A program made the position numbers and the translations under genes. From Aquimarina brevivitae (GTDB lineage: Bacteria > Bacteroidota > Bacteroidia > Flavobacteriales > Flavobacteriaceae), in NCBI RefSeq assembly GCF_004216895.1, contig NZ_SGXE01000001.1:1346208-1410207 (forward strand): a stretch of DNA of 64,000 bases, in the 5' to 3' direction. The notes under the pieces were generated by a model. The model ran no database searches. It worked only from the letters and a program-made list of their open reading frames with translations, and had not been told where the DNA came from. Below are positions 28,158 through 36,373 of the stretch, one piece after another; position 1 is the first letter of the stretch, and every line of letters starts with the position of its first letter.

Positions 28158-29816
28158 TTATCCATTCATGGAGATTAAGAATTCTTCATTATTCTTGGTT
28201 TGTTTAAATCGCTCGTTGATAAATTCCATGGCTTCAACTGGATTCATATCGGCTAAATATTTTCTCATAATCCACATGCGCTGAATTGTGTTATCGTCTA
28301 ATAATAAATCGTCTCTTCGAGTACTACTAGATATAAGATCAATAGCTGGGAATATTCGCTTGTTAGCAATTCGTCGATCTAATTGTAGTTCCATATTACC
28401 GGTACCTTTGAATTCTTCAAAAATTACTTCGTCCATCTTCGATCCGGTTTCTGTAAGTGCCGTAGCGATTATGGATAATGATCCACCTCCTTCAATATTT
28501 CTTGCAGCACCAAAGAATCGTTTTGGTTTATGAAGTGCATTGGCATCTACACCTCCACTAAGTATCTTTCCGCTCGCTGGTTGAACAGTGTTATAAGCTC
28601 TGGCTAATCTGGTGATGGAGTCTAAAAGAATAACTACATCATGGCCACATTCTACCAATCGTTTTGCTTTTTCTAATACAATATTAGCGACTTTAACATG
28701 TTCGTTTGCTTCTTTGTCAAAAGTCGAAGCGATAACTTCTCCTTTTACATTACGCTGCATGTCTGTCACTTCTTCTGGGCGTTCATCGATAAGTAAAATC
28801 ATTTGATATACTTCAGGATGATTTGCTGCAATTGCGTTTGCTACATCCTTTAGTAACATGGTTTTACCGGTTTTGGGTTGTGAGACAATCATACCTCTTT
28901 GCCCTTTACCAATAGGAGCAAAAAGATCCATAATCCTTGTCGATATGGTACTTTGTCTCTCAGCAATATTAAATTTTTCCTGCGGGAATAATGGGGTTAA
29001 GTGTTCAAAAGAAACTCTATCTCTTACTACCTGAGGGTCTATACCATTTATCTTATTTACCTTAATTAAGGGGAAATATTTTTCACCTTCTTTAGGAGGT
29101 CGCACTTGTCCTAAAACTGTATCACCAGTTTTTAATCCAAAAAGCCTGATTTGTGATTGCGATACATAAATATCATCTGGAGAAGAAAGATAGTTATAGT
29201 CACTAGATCTTAGAAATCCATAGCCATCTTGCATAATGTCGAGCACACCCTCACTTTCAATAATAGCATCAAACTCATAATCAGGTTCTTTATATCGATT
29301 TCTGTTATCTCTATTTCCGTTATTATTGGATTTAGAATTGCTGTTATCTTTCTTGGAGTTCGAACTACGATTTTTATTGGAATTATTATCGTTACTTCTT
29401 CCTTTATTAGTGTTGTCCTTTTTATCGTCTGAGCGCTGATCAGATTTTTGATCTTTATGTTCTGCTCTTTTTTGAGGAGCGGGTTTTTGAGGAGAAGATT
29501 TTTGAGTTGTATTGTCCTTTGTAGATGTGTTATTTTGTGGAGTACTTTCTTCTTTTTTATCTGAGGTTTGATCTGTTTTTTTAGATCGGGGTCGTTTTTT
29601 TCTAGTATTTGTGCTAGGTTTTTGAGTCCCTTTGTCCTCTGATTTGTCTTCTTTTATCGCTTCTTTTGTTTTGTGGGGGTTTGCTGCTTGGTAATCAAGT
29701 ATTTGATAAACCAAATCAAGCTTCTTCATCGTACGGAATTTAGGTACGTTAAGCGATTTTGCTATTTCCTGTAGTTCAGTTAGCTTTTTTGCTTTTAATT
29801 CAGAAATCTCTAACAT
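28158..29816 (-). CDS. rho: Transcription termination factor Rho with low-complexity N-terminal insert
   Basis: Rho is the RNA-dependent ATPase that ends transcription. The 552-residue product has an N-terminal helical domain (residues 1-45, [20 protein letters not shown]), then about 130 residues (50-185) dominated by Lys, Asn, Ser, Asp, Gln and Thr, then the cold-shock-like RNA-binding domain ([20 protein letters not shown]), Walker A in [18 protein letters not shown], Walker B in [16 protein letters not shown] and the R loop [20 protein letters not shown]. The insert makes it over 130 residues longer than E. coli Rho; it is characteristic of the phylum. Confidence 0.97.
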   Translation of the reverse strand: MLEISELKAKKLTELQEIAKSLNVPKFRTMKKLDLVYQILDYQAANPHKTKEAIKEDKSEDKGTQKPSTNTRKKRPRSKKTDQTSDKKEESTPQNNTSTKDNTTQKSSPQKPAPQKRAEHKDQKSDQRSDDKKDNTNKGRSNDNNSNKNRSSNSKKDNSNSKSNNNGNRDNRNRYKEPDYEFDAIIESEGVLDIMQDGYGFLRSSDYNYLSSPDDIYVSQSQIRLFGLKTGDTVLGQVRPPKEGEKYFPLIKVNKINGIDPQVVRDRVSFEHLTPLFPQEKFNIAERQSTISTRIMDLFAPIGKGQRGMIVSQPKTGKTMLLKDVANAIAANHPEVYQMILLIDERPEEVTDMQRNVKGEVIASTFDKEANEHVKVANIVLEKAKRLVECGHDVVILLDSITRLARAYNTVQPASGKILSGGVDANALHKPKRFFGAARNIEGGGSLSIIATALTETGSKMDEVIFEEFKGTGNMELQLDRRIANKRIFPAIDLISSSTRRDDLLLDDNTIQRMWIMRKYLADMNPVEAMEFINERFKQTKNNEEFLISMNG

Positions 29817-29984
29817 TGAAATTGTTATATAATTTTTTGTTTACGTTATTGTGTGTTTAACTCACTTAGTTAATGAAGTTCTTTAAGTAAAGAAGATTCT
29901 AGGAATATTTTTTGAAGGCAAGTAACCTCTTTTAGAATAGGTTACGCATTTGTGCTGCAATTATACAACTTTATTTTTAATTTT

Positions 29985-30019
29985 TTGCATTTAATTCTAA
30001 AAAGAAACCCTTATTTTTG
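29985..30019 (+). promoter_or_regulatory. Promoter ahead of the DUF4293 gene
   Basis: TATTTTTG (30012-30019) is an exact -7 match 23 bases before the ATG; a TTG at 29985-29987 lies 24 bases upstream, slightly longer than the usual spacer. Confidence 0.45.
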
Positions 30020-30042
30020 CTTTTCTGTAATCAAAGAGGACA

Positions 30043-30453
30043 ATGATTCAAAGAGTTCAAAGTTTATACTTGCTTTTGGCAGCAGGGGTTTCTGGAGCGG
30101 TTAGCGTTTTTTTGCCTTATGGGGTCAATACCTCAGGGACGGAATTATACGCTTATGAGAATCCTATTATTTTTGGGCTGTATATGTTTTCGGCAGCTTT
30201 ATCGTTACTAACTATTTTTTTATTTAAAAACCGAAAGCTTCAATTTGTATTGGGGCGAGTTAATATAATATTAAACTTTATTTTACTAGGAGTATTCGTG
30301 TATTGGTCACTGAATGTATCTGGAGAAACGGTTGTTTCTGAGAAAGGTATTGGGATGTTCATTCCTGTTATTTCTATCGTTTTATTAGTAATGGCCAATA
30401 AAGCCATTAAGAGGGATGAAGATCTTGTAAAATCTGTGGATCGATTACGATAA
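30043..30453 (+). CDS. DUF4293-family membrane protein
   Basis: A 136-residue integral membrane protein with four hydrophobic segments (about residues 5-25, 42-62, 68-90 and 103-121), starting MIQRVQSLYLLLAAGVSGAV. The pattern fits DUF4293, a small family found beside rho in Bacteroidota. Function unknown. It is divergent from rho and ends in its own terminator, so it is a single-gene unit. Confidence 0.8.
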   Translation: MIQRVQSLYLLLAAGVSGAVSVFLPYGVNTSGTELYAYENPIIFGLYMFSAALSLLTIFLFKNRKLQFVLGRVNIILNFILLGVFVYWSLNVSGETVVSEKGIGMFIPVISIVLLVMANKAIKRDEDLVKSVDRLR

Positions 30454-30482
30454 ACCTAACATCTTAGTAGTATTAGTGCGTT

Positions 30483-30516
30483 AAAACCCGAAGAGTGCCA
30501 TCTTCGGGTTTTATTT
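30483..30516 (+). terminator. Rho-independent terminator after the DUF4293 gene
   Basis: AAAACCCGAAGA pairs perfectly with TCTTCGGGTTTT around GTGCCA, followed by ATTTT. Confidence 0.9.
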
Positions 30517-30574
30517 TAAGTTTTTTGTAACAAATCTACGTAGAGAGACACCTATCGTATAAACATAACGTTTT

Positions 30575-31132
30575 ATGGGATTATTTGACTTTTTTAAAAA
30601 AAATAGAACGCATACAGAGCCTCACTATGATGTAACTAATATCAGGGTTACTGATCTTGAGAAGGATTATATATTTGAGTTTGATCTAGATACTTGGATT
30701 GTTAAAAAAATGTATGAATACGATTGGGGTAATAGCCATTACTCTAGAGAGTTTCTTGTGCACAATGGTAAAAAAAACTTATACCTACATATTGAAGAGG
30801 ACGATGAATTGGAAATTTCAATTACAGAAAAGATTGGGATTAGAATACTAGGTGAGCATATTAAAACATTGCTCCAAGAGAATGGTAAGCCGCCTGAAAA
30901 AATAACCTACCAAGATATTGTATATTTTTTGGATGCAGAAAACCCGGGCTTTTGTAGAAATGTAGAAGATGAAAATTGGTATGAAATTATAAACTGGACC
31001 TATTTAAATGCTGATGAAGATAAATTGATAACCATAGAACAATCAGGCGATGGTGAATTTGATGCTACAATAGGTCTTTATGTCCCAGAGTTCAAAATCA
31101 GTAATATACTACCTCAAAATATAGATGAATGA
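30575..31132 (+). CDS. DUF4178-domain protein, first gene of polyamine/channel operon
   Basis: A 185-residue soluble protein beginning MGLFDFFKKNRTHTEPHYDV. The body has the DUF4178 look: FEFDLDTWIVKKMYEYDWGN, SHYSREFLVHNGKKNLYLHI, then EDDELEISITEKIG. DUF4178 has no established activity but recurs next to PspA, DUF350 and polyamine genes. It overlaps the next gene by four bases (ATGA). No exact -7 box precedes it; a GTAAC (30527-30531) and CGTATAA (30556-30562) are present but not convincingly spaced. Confidence 0.7.
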   Translation: MGLFDFFKKNRTHTEPHYDVTNIRVTDLEKDYIFEFDLDTWIVKKMYEYDWGNSHYSREFLVHNGKKNLYLHIEEDDELEISITEKIGIRILGEHIKTLLQENGKPPEKITYQDIVYFLDAENPGFCRNVEDENWYEIINWTYLNADEDKLITIEQSGDGEFDATIGLYVPEFKISNILPQNIDE

Positions 31133-31959
31133 TTTTTAAAATAATTAAGTTTTTTTGGTTTTTAGTTATACTAGTAATGTTTAGCTCTTGTTTTTCAAAT
31201 TCTAATGAGAGGCGAGCATATCAAAAAACACCTTTAGATAATATTATTACACAATATATAGATGAGCCTAATTTTAGTGTAATATTGGCGGATATGGACT
31301 ATGATGAAGCTAAAAAAGAATATCGACATAAATATCGGATACTTATTGAAAAGCCGAAGTTGAAAGTTGATATGAATGTGCAAGGTAATGATACCGTACA
31401 AGCAAAGGATGTTATTGTAAAAAATACGGAATGGAAAAAAGTAAGCGATATTTTTTTCGATGACCATATTAATGATTTAGGAATGACTATTTTATCTAAA
31501 AAGAATGGAGTGTTGGATAAAAAATCGGCCCCAGCTGGATATGATAATTATGTAGGCAATGAACGATATGGAAGCTGGAGAACTCATTCGTCTGGTGGCT
31601 CTTTTTGGGTTTTTTATGGGCAATATCGTTTTTTGAGTGATTTATTTTACGGACCTTCTTATACGTACTATCGTAGTGATTACAGAGACTACAATCGAAA
31701 CTATAGAGGAAGTAGAAGCTTCTATGGGAGTGGCGATAGGACCTTTGGTACAAATAGCGATAAAACAACTAAAAATACAACTTGGAAAAATAAATCTTCT
31801 GCATTTAGGTCAAAAGTAAGAACTTCTGTGAAGAGAAGTGCTACAACTAGTAGAAGTCGATCATACAGGTCAGGTTCAAGTTATTCGAAAACTTCCAGAA
31901 ATTCATCTCGTTATTCAAGATCTTCTAGTCGTTCCAGAAGTGGAGGTTTTGGAAAATAA
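31129..31959 (+). CDS. Putative lipoprotein with Ser/Arg-rich C-terminal tail
   Basis: A 276-residue protein I cannot name. An N-terminal hydrophobic segment ends VMFSSC (Cys21), a plausible lipoprotein signal. A central region (about 30-150) is mixed, then aromatic/Gly-rich (YGQYRFLSDLFYGPSYTYY). The last 90 residues are very rich in Ser, Arg and Tyr, ending SSSRSRSGGFGK, and should be disordered and strongly basic, able to bind polyanions or membranes. Translationally coupled to the DUF4178 gene by a 4-base overlap. Position is equivalent to the small exported protein (YjfM-like) of the E. coli yjf cluster, but homology is not claimed. Confidence 0.6.
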   Translation: MIFKIIKFFWFLVILVMFSSCFSNSNERRAYQKTPLDNIITQYIDEPNFSVILADMDYDEAKKEYRHKYRILIEKPKLKVDMNVQGNDTVQAKDVIVKNTEWKKVSDIFFDDHINDLGMTILSKKNGVLDKKSAPAGYDNYVGNERYGSWRTHSSGGSFWVFYGQYRFLSDLFYGPSYTYYRSDYRDYNRNYRGSRSFYGSGDRTFGTNSDKTTKNTTWKNKSSAFRSKVRTSVKRSATTSRSRSYRSGSSYSKTSRNSSRYSRSSSRSRSGGFGK

Positions 31960-31982
31960 TCAACAAATCATCTAATTAATAT

Positions 31983-32858
31983 ATGGAAATAATCAAAAGC
32001 GAATATGTAGTAGATTTTTTGGCTTCCTTAAGCTATATCCTACTGGCTATCCTGATTTTAATAATAGGTAAATTAATATATCAACTTATATATAGAAAAT
32101 TAAGTATTAAAAATGAATTGGTTTTCAAGGATAATTTTGCATTTTCTGTTGCTTATGTTGGATATTTTATTGGGATACTTTTAGTTATTGGTGGAGCAAT
32201 TATAGGAGAATCATATGGCTGGATAGAAGATATAAAAGCTATACTATATTATAGCACTATAGGGATAATTTTAATTAATATTTCGAAATGGATAAATAAC
32301 AAAGTTATTCTTCGAAAATTCAATGTCACTAAAGAAATTATATCAGATCAAAATACGGGTACTGGTGTTGTAGAAGCTTCAGTTTTTATTGGTGCGGGCC
32401 TTGTATTGTTTGGAGCGATAAGCGGAGAAAGCGGAGGTTTTTTAATAGGAAGCTTAACAGCAATTTCATATTGGTCATTGGGTATGTTATTTCAAATTAT
32501 TGCTTGTAAATTATACATATCATTTATAGGTTACGATGTTCATGATCAGATTGAAAAAGATAATGTAGCTGTTGGGGTGGCGTTATCAGGTATTATCATT
32601 GCTATTTCTATAGTGGTAATGAATGCATTACTTGGTGACTTTCAAGATTGGAAAACTACCCTATTAGATATTTCTTCTCAAACTACAATAGGATTATTGT
32701 TATTGCCATTGATGCGAGTTATTGCAGACAAAATTCTTTTACCTGGACAACGATTAACAGATGAAATTATAAATCAGGAAAACCCTAATGTGGGTGCAGC
32801 TTTAGTAGAAGCGTTTGCCTACGTTGGATCTGCCGTTTTAATCGCATGGAGTATATAA
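31983..32858 (+). CDS. Membrane protein with two DUF350 units
   Basis: A 291-residue integral membrane protein with about eight hydrophobic segments. The sequence is built of two related halves (about 10-150 and 155-290), each with the DUF350 pattern of an N-A-[FV]-[SA]-V/G-V start and IGG/SGESxGW/F turn: FAFSVAYVGYFIGILLVIGG then ASVFIGAGLVLFGAISGESG; and NVAVGVALSGIIIAISIVVM then NVGAALVEAFAYVGSAVLIA. E. coli YjfL has one such unit. No activity is known. The 3' end overlaps the spermidine synthase start by 13 bases, so the products are probably made together. Confidence 0.8.
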   Translation: MEIIKSEYVVDFLASLSYILLAILILIIGKLIYQLIYRKLSIKNELVFKDNFAFSVAYVGYFIGILLVIGGAIIGESYGWIEDIKAILYYSTIGIILINISKWINNKVILRKFNVTKEIISDQNTGTGVVEASVFIGAGLVLFGAISGESGGFLIGSLTAISYWSLGMLFQIIACKLYISFIGYDVHDQIEKDNVAVGVALSGIIIAISIVVMNALLGDFQDWKTTLLDISSQTTIGLLLLPLMRVIADKILLPGQRLTDEIINQENPNVGAALVEAFAYVGSAVLIAWSI

Positions 32859-34423
32859 AAAAACAAAATCTTTTAAAAGGTTCCACAATTTTAAAAATTG
32901 CCATTTTTGCAACAGGCTTTTCCGGTATTGTCGCAGAATATGTATTGTCTACTTTGGCAACTTATTTTATTGGTGATTCTGTGTTTCAATGGACTATGAT
33001 TGTTTCATTGATGCTCTTTTTTATGGGGTTGGGCGCACGACTAAGTAAAAATATTTCAGGTAATTTGATTTCCAAATTTCTCATATTAGAAGTTTTATTA
33101 TCAATACTTGTGTCTTTTACATCCTTATTGGTCTATACTATAGCTGCCGTTGGTGGATACTATGGAATAGTTATTTATACTCTTTGTATTACAATTGGTT
33201 TGTTAATAGGTATAGAAATTCCTATTGTTATTAGAATAAATGAATCCTATCAGGACCTGAGAACTAATATATCATCTGTATTAGAAAAGGACTACTATGG
33301 TAGTTTGTTAGGAGGTGTTTTTTTCGGATTTATAGGTCTTCCCCTTTTAGGATTAACGTATACCCCATTTGTACTGGGTTTTGTTAACTTAAGTGTAGCT
33401 ATCGTTGTTGCAGTGGTCTTGCATAGAAAATTACAGAAAAGACAACTCAATAAAACCTTTATTTTATTAATTTTTTCTTTTTTGCTGCTAAGCGGTGGTT
33501 TGGCTTATACGAAGCCTGTTATGCTTTGGGGAGAGCAAAAACGGTATAAAGATAAAGTGGTGTTCTCGAAGCAGACAAAGTATCAAAAGATTGTTCTAAC
33601 TGAGTGGAAAGATGAACATTGGTTATACCTTAATGGAAATCTTCAATTTTGTTCCATAGATGAAGAAATGTATCATGAGCCTTTAGTACATCCTGCAATG
33701 CAACTTTTTCCTGAGGTTAAAGATGTTTTGATTTTAGGTGGAGGCGACGGTTGTGCGGTAAGAGAGTTATTAAAATACAAAACTATACAATCTATCGATT
33801 TGGTTGATTTAGATCCTAATATGACTGATTTGGGAAAGGACAATCTGATTTTAAAATCAATCAATGAAAATTCGCTGCATAGCGATAAGGTGACAATTTA
33901 CAACCAGGATGCTTTTATATTTATGGAGAATTTAAATCCCAAATTTTATGATATTATCATTGCAGATCTTCCAGATCCCAGAAATGTTGCGTTAAGTAGG
34001 TTGTATAGCCAAGAATTTTATAAAATTTGCCATCGTAAGTTAAGGCCAAGAGGGGTGATGATAACTCAAGCAGGAAGTCCGTACTTTGCCACTAAGGCAT
34101 TTCACTGTATTAATAAGACCATGAATGCTTCTGGTTTTACAACGGTACCAATGCATAATCAAGTTATTAGTATGGGAGAATGGGGTTGGGTCTTAGGTGT
34201 AAAGAATAATAAAATCTCCAATGAACAATTAAAAAGTAAATTACGATCATTTGATTTTAAGAATGTGGACACGAAATGGATTAATGCCGAAGCGATGCAA
34301 TTAATAACATCGTTCGGTAAATCTTCATTTTTTAATAAGGACACTAATACAGTAGAAATTAATAAAATTAATAACCCTGTTCTTTATCAGTATTACTTAA
34401 AAGGAAATTGGGATTTATATTAA
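32846..34423 (+). CDS. Membrane-anchored polyamine aminopropyltransferase (spermidine synthase)
   Basis: A 525-residue fusion: seven or so hydrophobic segments in residues 15-220, then a spermidine synthase domain (about 225-470). The catalytic part has YQKIVLTEWKDEHWLYLNGN, EMYHEPLVHPA, the AdoMet loop ILGGGDGCAVREL (GGGDG at 298-302), acidic VDLDPNM and the catalytic loop IIIADLPDPRNVALSRLY. These transfer aminopropyl from decarboxylated AdoMet to putrescine or a similar amine. The next gene makes that decarboxylated AdoMet. Anchoring places polyamine synthesis at the inner membrane beside the DUF350 protein and the channel. Confidence 0.85.
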   Translation: MEYIKKQNLLKGSTILKIAIFATGFSGIVAEYVLSTLATYFIGDSVFQWTMIVSLMLFFMGLGARLSKNISGNLISKFLILEVLLSILVSFTSLLVYTIAAVGGYYGIVIYTLCITIGLLIGIEIPIVIRINESYQDLRTNISSVLEKDYYGSLLGGVFFGFIGLPLLGLTYTPFVLGFVNLSVAIVVAVVLHRKLQKRQLNKTFILLIFSFLLLSGGLAYTKPVMLWGEQKRYKDKVVFSKQTKYQKIVLTEWKDEHWLYLNGNLQFCSIDEEMYHEPLVHPAMQLFPEVKDVLILGGGDGCAVRELLKYKTIQSIDLVDLDPNMTDLGKDNLILKSINENSLHSDKVTIYNQDAFIFMENLNPKFYDIIIADLPDPRNVALSRLYSQEFYKICHRKLRPRGVMITQAGSPYFATKAFHCINKTMNASGFTTVPMHNQVISMGEWGWVLGVKNNKISNEQLKSKLRSFDFKNVDTKWINAEAMQLITSFGKSSFFNKDTNTVEINKINNPVLYQYYLKGNWDLY

Positions 34424-34436
34424 AAAGAAGTGATTA

Positions 34437-34748
34437 ATGCCAGATAAAATAATATCAAAAACAATCGAAGCAAAAATTTATAGCTTTAACATCTGGATAG
34501 AGGAAACTGAAGCTGTCAATCTAAAAACAATTTTTGAAGGGCTATTGAAAAAATCCGCCTTTAATATTCTTAAATTTTCGGATTATCATTTTCCAATCAA
34601 GGGATATACTTGTTTTTGGCTTTTAGCAGAGAGTCATTTAGCTATACATACCTTTCCTGATGATAAAAAATCCTACGTAGAATTGAGCAGTTGCAACAAA
34701 GAAAAACTGGATGTTTTTGTAAATACACTTAAGAACATAGAATTTTAG
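34437..34748 (+). CDS. speD: S-adenosylmethionine decarboxylase proenzyme (SpeD-like)
   Basis: A 103-residue pyruvoyl-type decarboxylase. The self-cleavage motif is AESHLAIHTFPD with E65-S66-H67; Ser66 would become the pyruvoyl group. His71 and Cys86 keep the same spacing as Ser63/His68/Cys83 of the Thermotoga enzyme, so all catalytic residues are present. It supplies decarboxylated AdoMet to the synthase encoded 13 bases upstream. Some SpeD relatives have become ornithine or arginine decarboxylases, which motif inspection alone cannot exclude. It is shorter than typical (about 120-130) at the C-terminus. Confidence 0.85.
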   Translation: MPDKIISKTIEAKIYSFNIWIEETEAVNLKTIFEGLLKKSAFNILKFSDYHFPIKGYTCFWLLAESHLAIHTFPDDKKSYVELSSCNKEKLDVFVNTLKNIEF

Positions 34749-34752
34749 GGCA

Positions 34753-35766
34753 ATGAAAAAAAGGACTATCTTCATAGTAGGACTTGCAACGCTGTTGTAT
34801 AATTGTGCAGTGTATTTGCTTTATTATTTTGAGTCTACCGCTGAAGAAGGTAATATACTGAACTTAAAGGATGCATATTGGTATTCTATTGTAACTTTAA
34901 CCACGGTTGGATACGGAGATTTTTATCCACTTACCTTTTGGGGTAGAACCATAGGTTTTTTATTTGTTTTAGGTAGTTTAGGGATTTTGGGGCTACTGGT
35001 TACAGAACTTAGTTTAGGTATGTCAAACTATATACGAAAAAAGAAAGAAGGTTATTTTGGAACAAAAATGGAGAATCATTGTATTATAATTGGTTGGGAT
35101 AGTTTTTCTCAACAGGTAGCACAGCAAATAGTCAAAGCAAATAAAGATTTAGCAGTTATCACAGATAAAAGAGAGGATATTGATAAGATACAATTAGCCT
35201 TTCCAAAAGGGAATTGTTTTGCGCTTTTAACTGACTTGAAAAAGTATGAAAATTTTTCAAAAGTAAATATAGAGAAGGCCGAACGAGTATACCTTAATTT
35301 TAAAGATGATTCAGAAACGTTAGTCTATGCTATAAATCTCAAGAAGACTTACCCGGACATAACCTGTGTTGTCGCACTGGATAATATGGAGTTGAAGTCC
35401 ACCTTTACATATATGGGTGTAGAGTTCGTTATTTCTAAAAATGAAATCGCTTCAAAACTTATTGCTAGCTTTATTTTTGAACCCAATGCAGCATTGATAG
35501 CTGAAGATTTACTTGCTACCTCCACTAACGATGATGAACTTGATATCTGGGAGCAAAAGATTGATAAGGGTAGTAAGTTACAGGGCAAAAACTACTTCGA
35601 AGCTTTTGTAGAGTTTAAGCAAAATTATAACTCCGTGTTATTAGGAGTGTCTAGAAAAGGAGAACTATATAAGAACCCAAACCATCTTCTGCTTCAAACG
35701 GAAGACGTTTTAGTTTTTGTAGCAAGTGAAAAAGAATATCGATTGCTACAACCTCTTTTTCTTTAA
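34753..35766 (+). CDS. Two-TM potassium channel with RCK (TrkA-N/C) domains
   Basis: A 337-residue ion channel. TM1 (about 5-25), pore helix and selectivity filter TLTTVGYGDFY (TVGYGD at 51-56, the potassium signature), TM2 (70-90), then a RCK N domain (CIIIGWDSFSQQVAQQIVKA, from about 111) and a TrkA-C-like end (KLQGKNYFEAFVEFKQNYNS, HLLLQTEDVLVFVASEKEY). The RCK domain normally gates by nucleotide, ion or c-di-AMP binding; a c-di-AMP synthase is encoded at 39691. Last gene of the operon, 4 bases after speD. The gating ligand could equally be polyamine, which block many K channels. Confidence 0.88.
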   Translation: MKKRTIFIVGLATLLYNCAVYLLYYFESTAEEGNILNLKDAYWYSIVTLTTVGYGDFYPLTFWGRTIGFLFVLGSLGILGLLVTELSLGMSNYIRKKKEGYFGTKMENHCIIIGWDSFSQQVAQQIVKANKDLAVITDKREDIDKIQLAFPKGNCFALLTDLKKYENFSKVNIEKAERVYLNFKDDSETLVYAINLKKTYPDITCVVALDNMELKSTFTYMGVEFVISKNEIASKLIASFIFEPNAALIAEDLLATSTNDDELDIWEQKIDKGSKLQGKNYFEAFVEFKQNYNSVLLGVSRKGELYKNPNHLLLQTEDVLVFVASEKEYRLLQPLFL

Positions 35767-35774
35767 TTTTTAGT

Positions 35775-36269
35775 TCACTTTTTACCGAGTTCTATTACTT
35801 CGAGATTTTCAATGTTGTCCTTATTGATTTCAAAACGAAGCATGGTTCTAACTTTATGAAAGCCGTGTTTACCTGCTGCTCCGGGATTCATATGTAATAC
35901 ACCTAATTTGGAGTCGGGCATAACTTTAAGGATATGGGAGTGACCACAAATAAAAAGGCGAGGAGGATTTAGCTTTAATTCTTCTCTTACCATTGCATTA
36001 TATTTTGGCGGATAGCCACCGATATGTGTAATCCATACCGATACATTTTCTACCGTAAAGCGTTGATGTAAGGGAAACGAAGCTCGTATATGATGATCGT
36101 CAATATTGCCGTAAACAGCACGTAATGGTTTTAGTTTTTCAATTTGATCGGTTACGGTGAGATCTCCAATATCTCCAGCATGCCAAACCTCATCTGCCTT
36201 TTCACAATAATGAAGTATGCGTTCATCAATATAGCTATGAGTGTCGCTTAATAATAAGATTTTTGTCAA
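35775..36269 (-). CDS. YfcE/MJ0936-type metallophosphoesterase (TTG start)
   Basis: A 164-residue calcineurin-like phosphodiesterase. All metal-binding motifs are visible: LLSDTHSYID, HAGDIGD, YGNIDDHH, ITHIGGYPPKYN, CGHSHILK. Small enzymes of this family hydrolyse phosphodiesters such as bis-pNPP or 2',3'-cNMP in vitro; the physiological substrate is unknown. The start is TTG 36269, since the conserved N-terminus (MTKILLLSDTH) begins there and no ATG precedes it. It is convergent with the channel gene (8 bases) and divergent from truA. Confidence 0.88.
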   Translation of the reverse strand: MTKILLLSDTHSYIDERILHYCEKADEVWHAGDIGDLTVTDQIEKLKPLRAVYGNIDDHHIRASFPLHQRFTVENVSVWITHIGGYPPKYNAMVREELKLNPPRLFICGHSHILKVMPDSKLGVLHMNPGAAGKHGFHKVRTMLRFEINKDNIENLEVIELGKK

Positions 36270-36306
36270 GAAAAAGAGTTTATGGTTAATGTACTATTAG
36301 CTTAGC

Positions 36307-36336
36307 TTGGTCTATGGGTTTTTAAAAGTATATTTG
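36307..36336 (+). promoter_or_regulatory. Bacteroidota-type promoter for truA
   Basis: TTG (36307-36309), a 19-base spacer and TATATTTG (36329-36336) make an exact -33/-7 pair, followed by TACC. The truA start at 36374 is 37 bases beyond the box. Confidence 0.7.
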
Positions 36337-36373
36337 TACCTCCAAAAAAAACATTGCAAAATTAAGCAAACCC

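Noticed and set aside
29229..29432. 67-codon plus-strand frame inside rho
   Set aside because: It is opposite the low-complexity insert of rho; the Ile/Val-rich translation is a composition artefact.
30527..30562. ECF-type promoter (GTAAC ... CGTATAA) ahead of the DUF4178 operon
   Set aside because: The spacing of 24 bases is too long for known ECF promoters; not listed as a feature.
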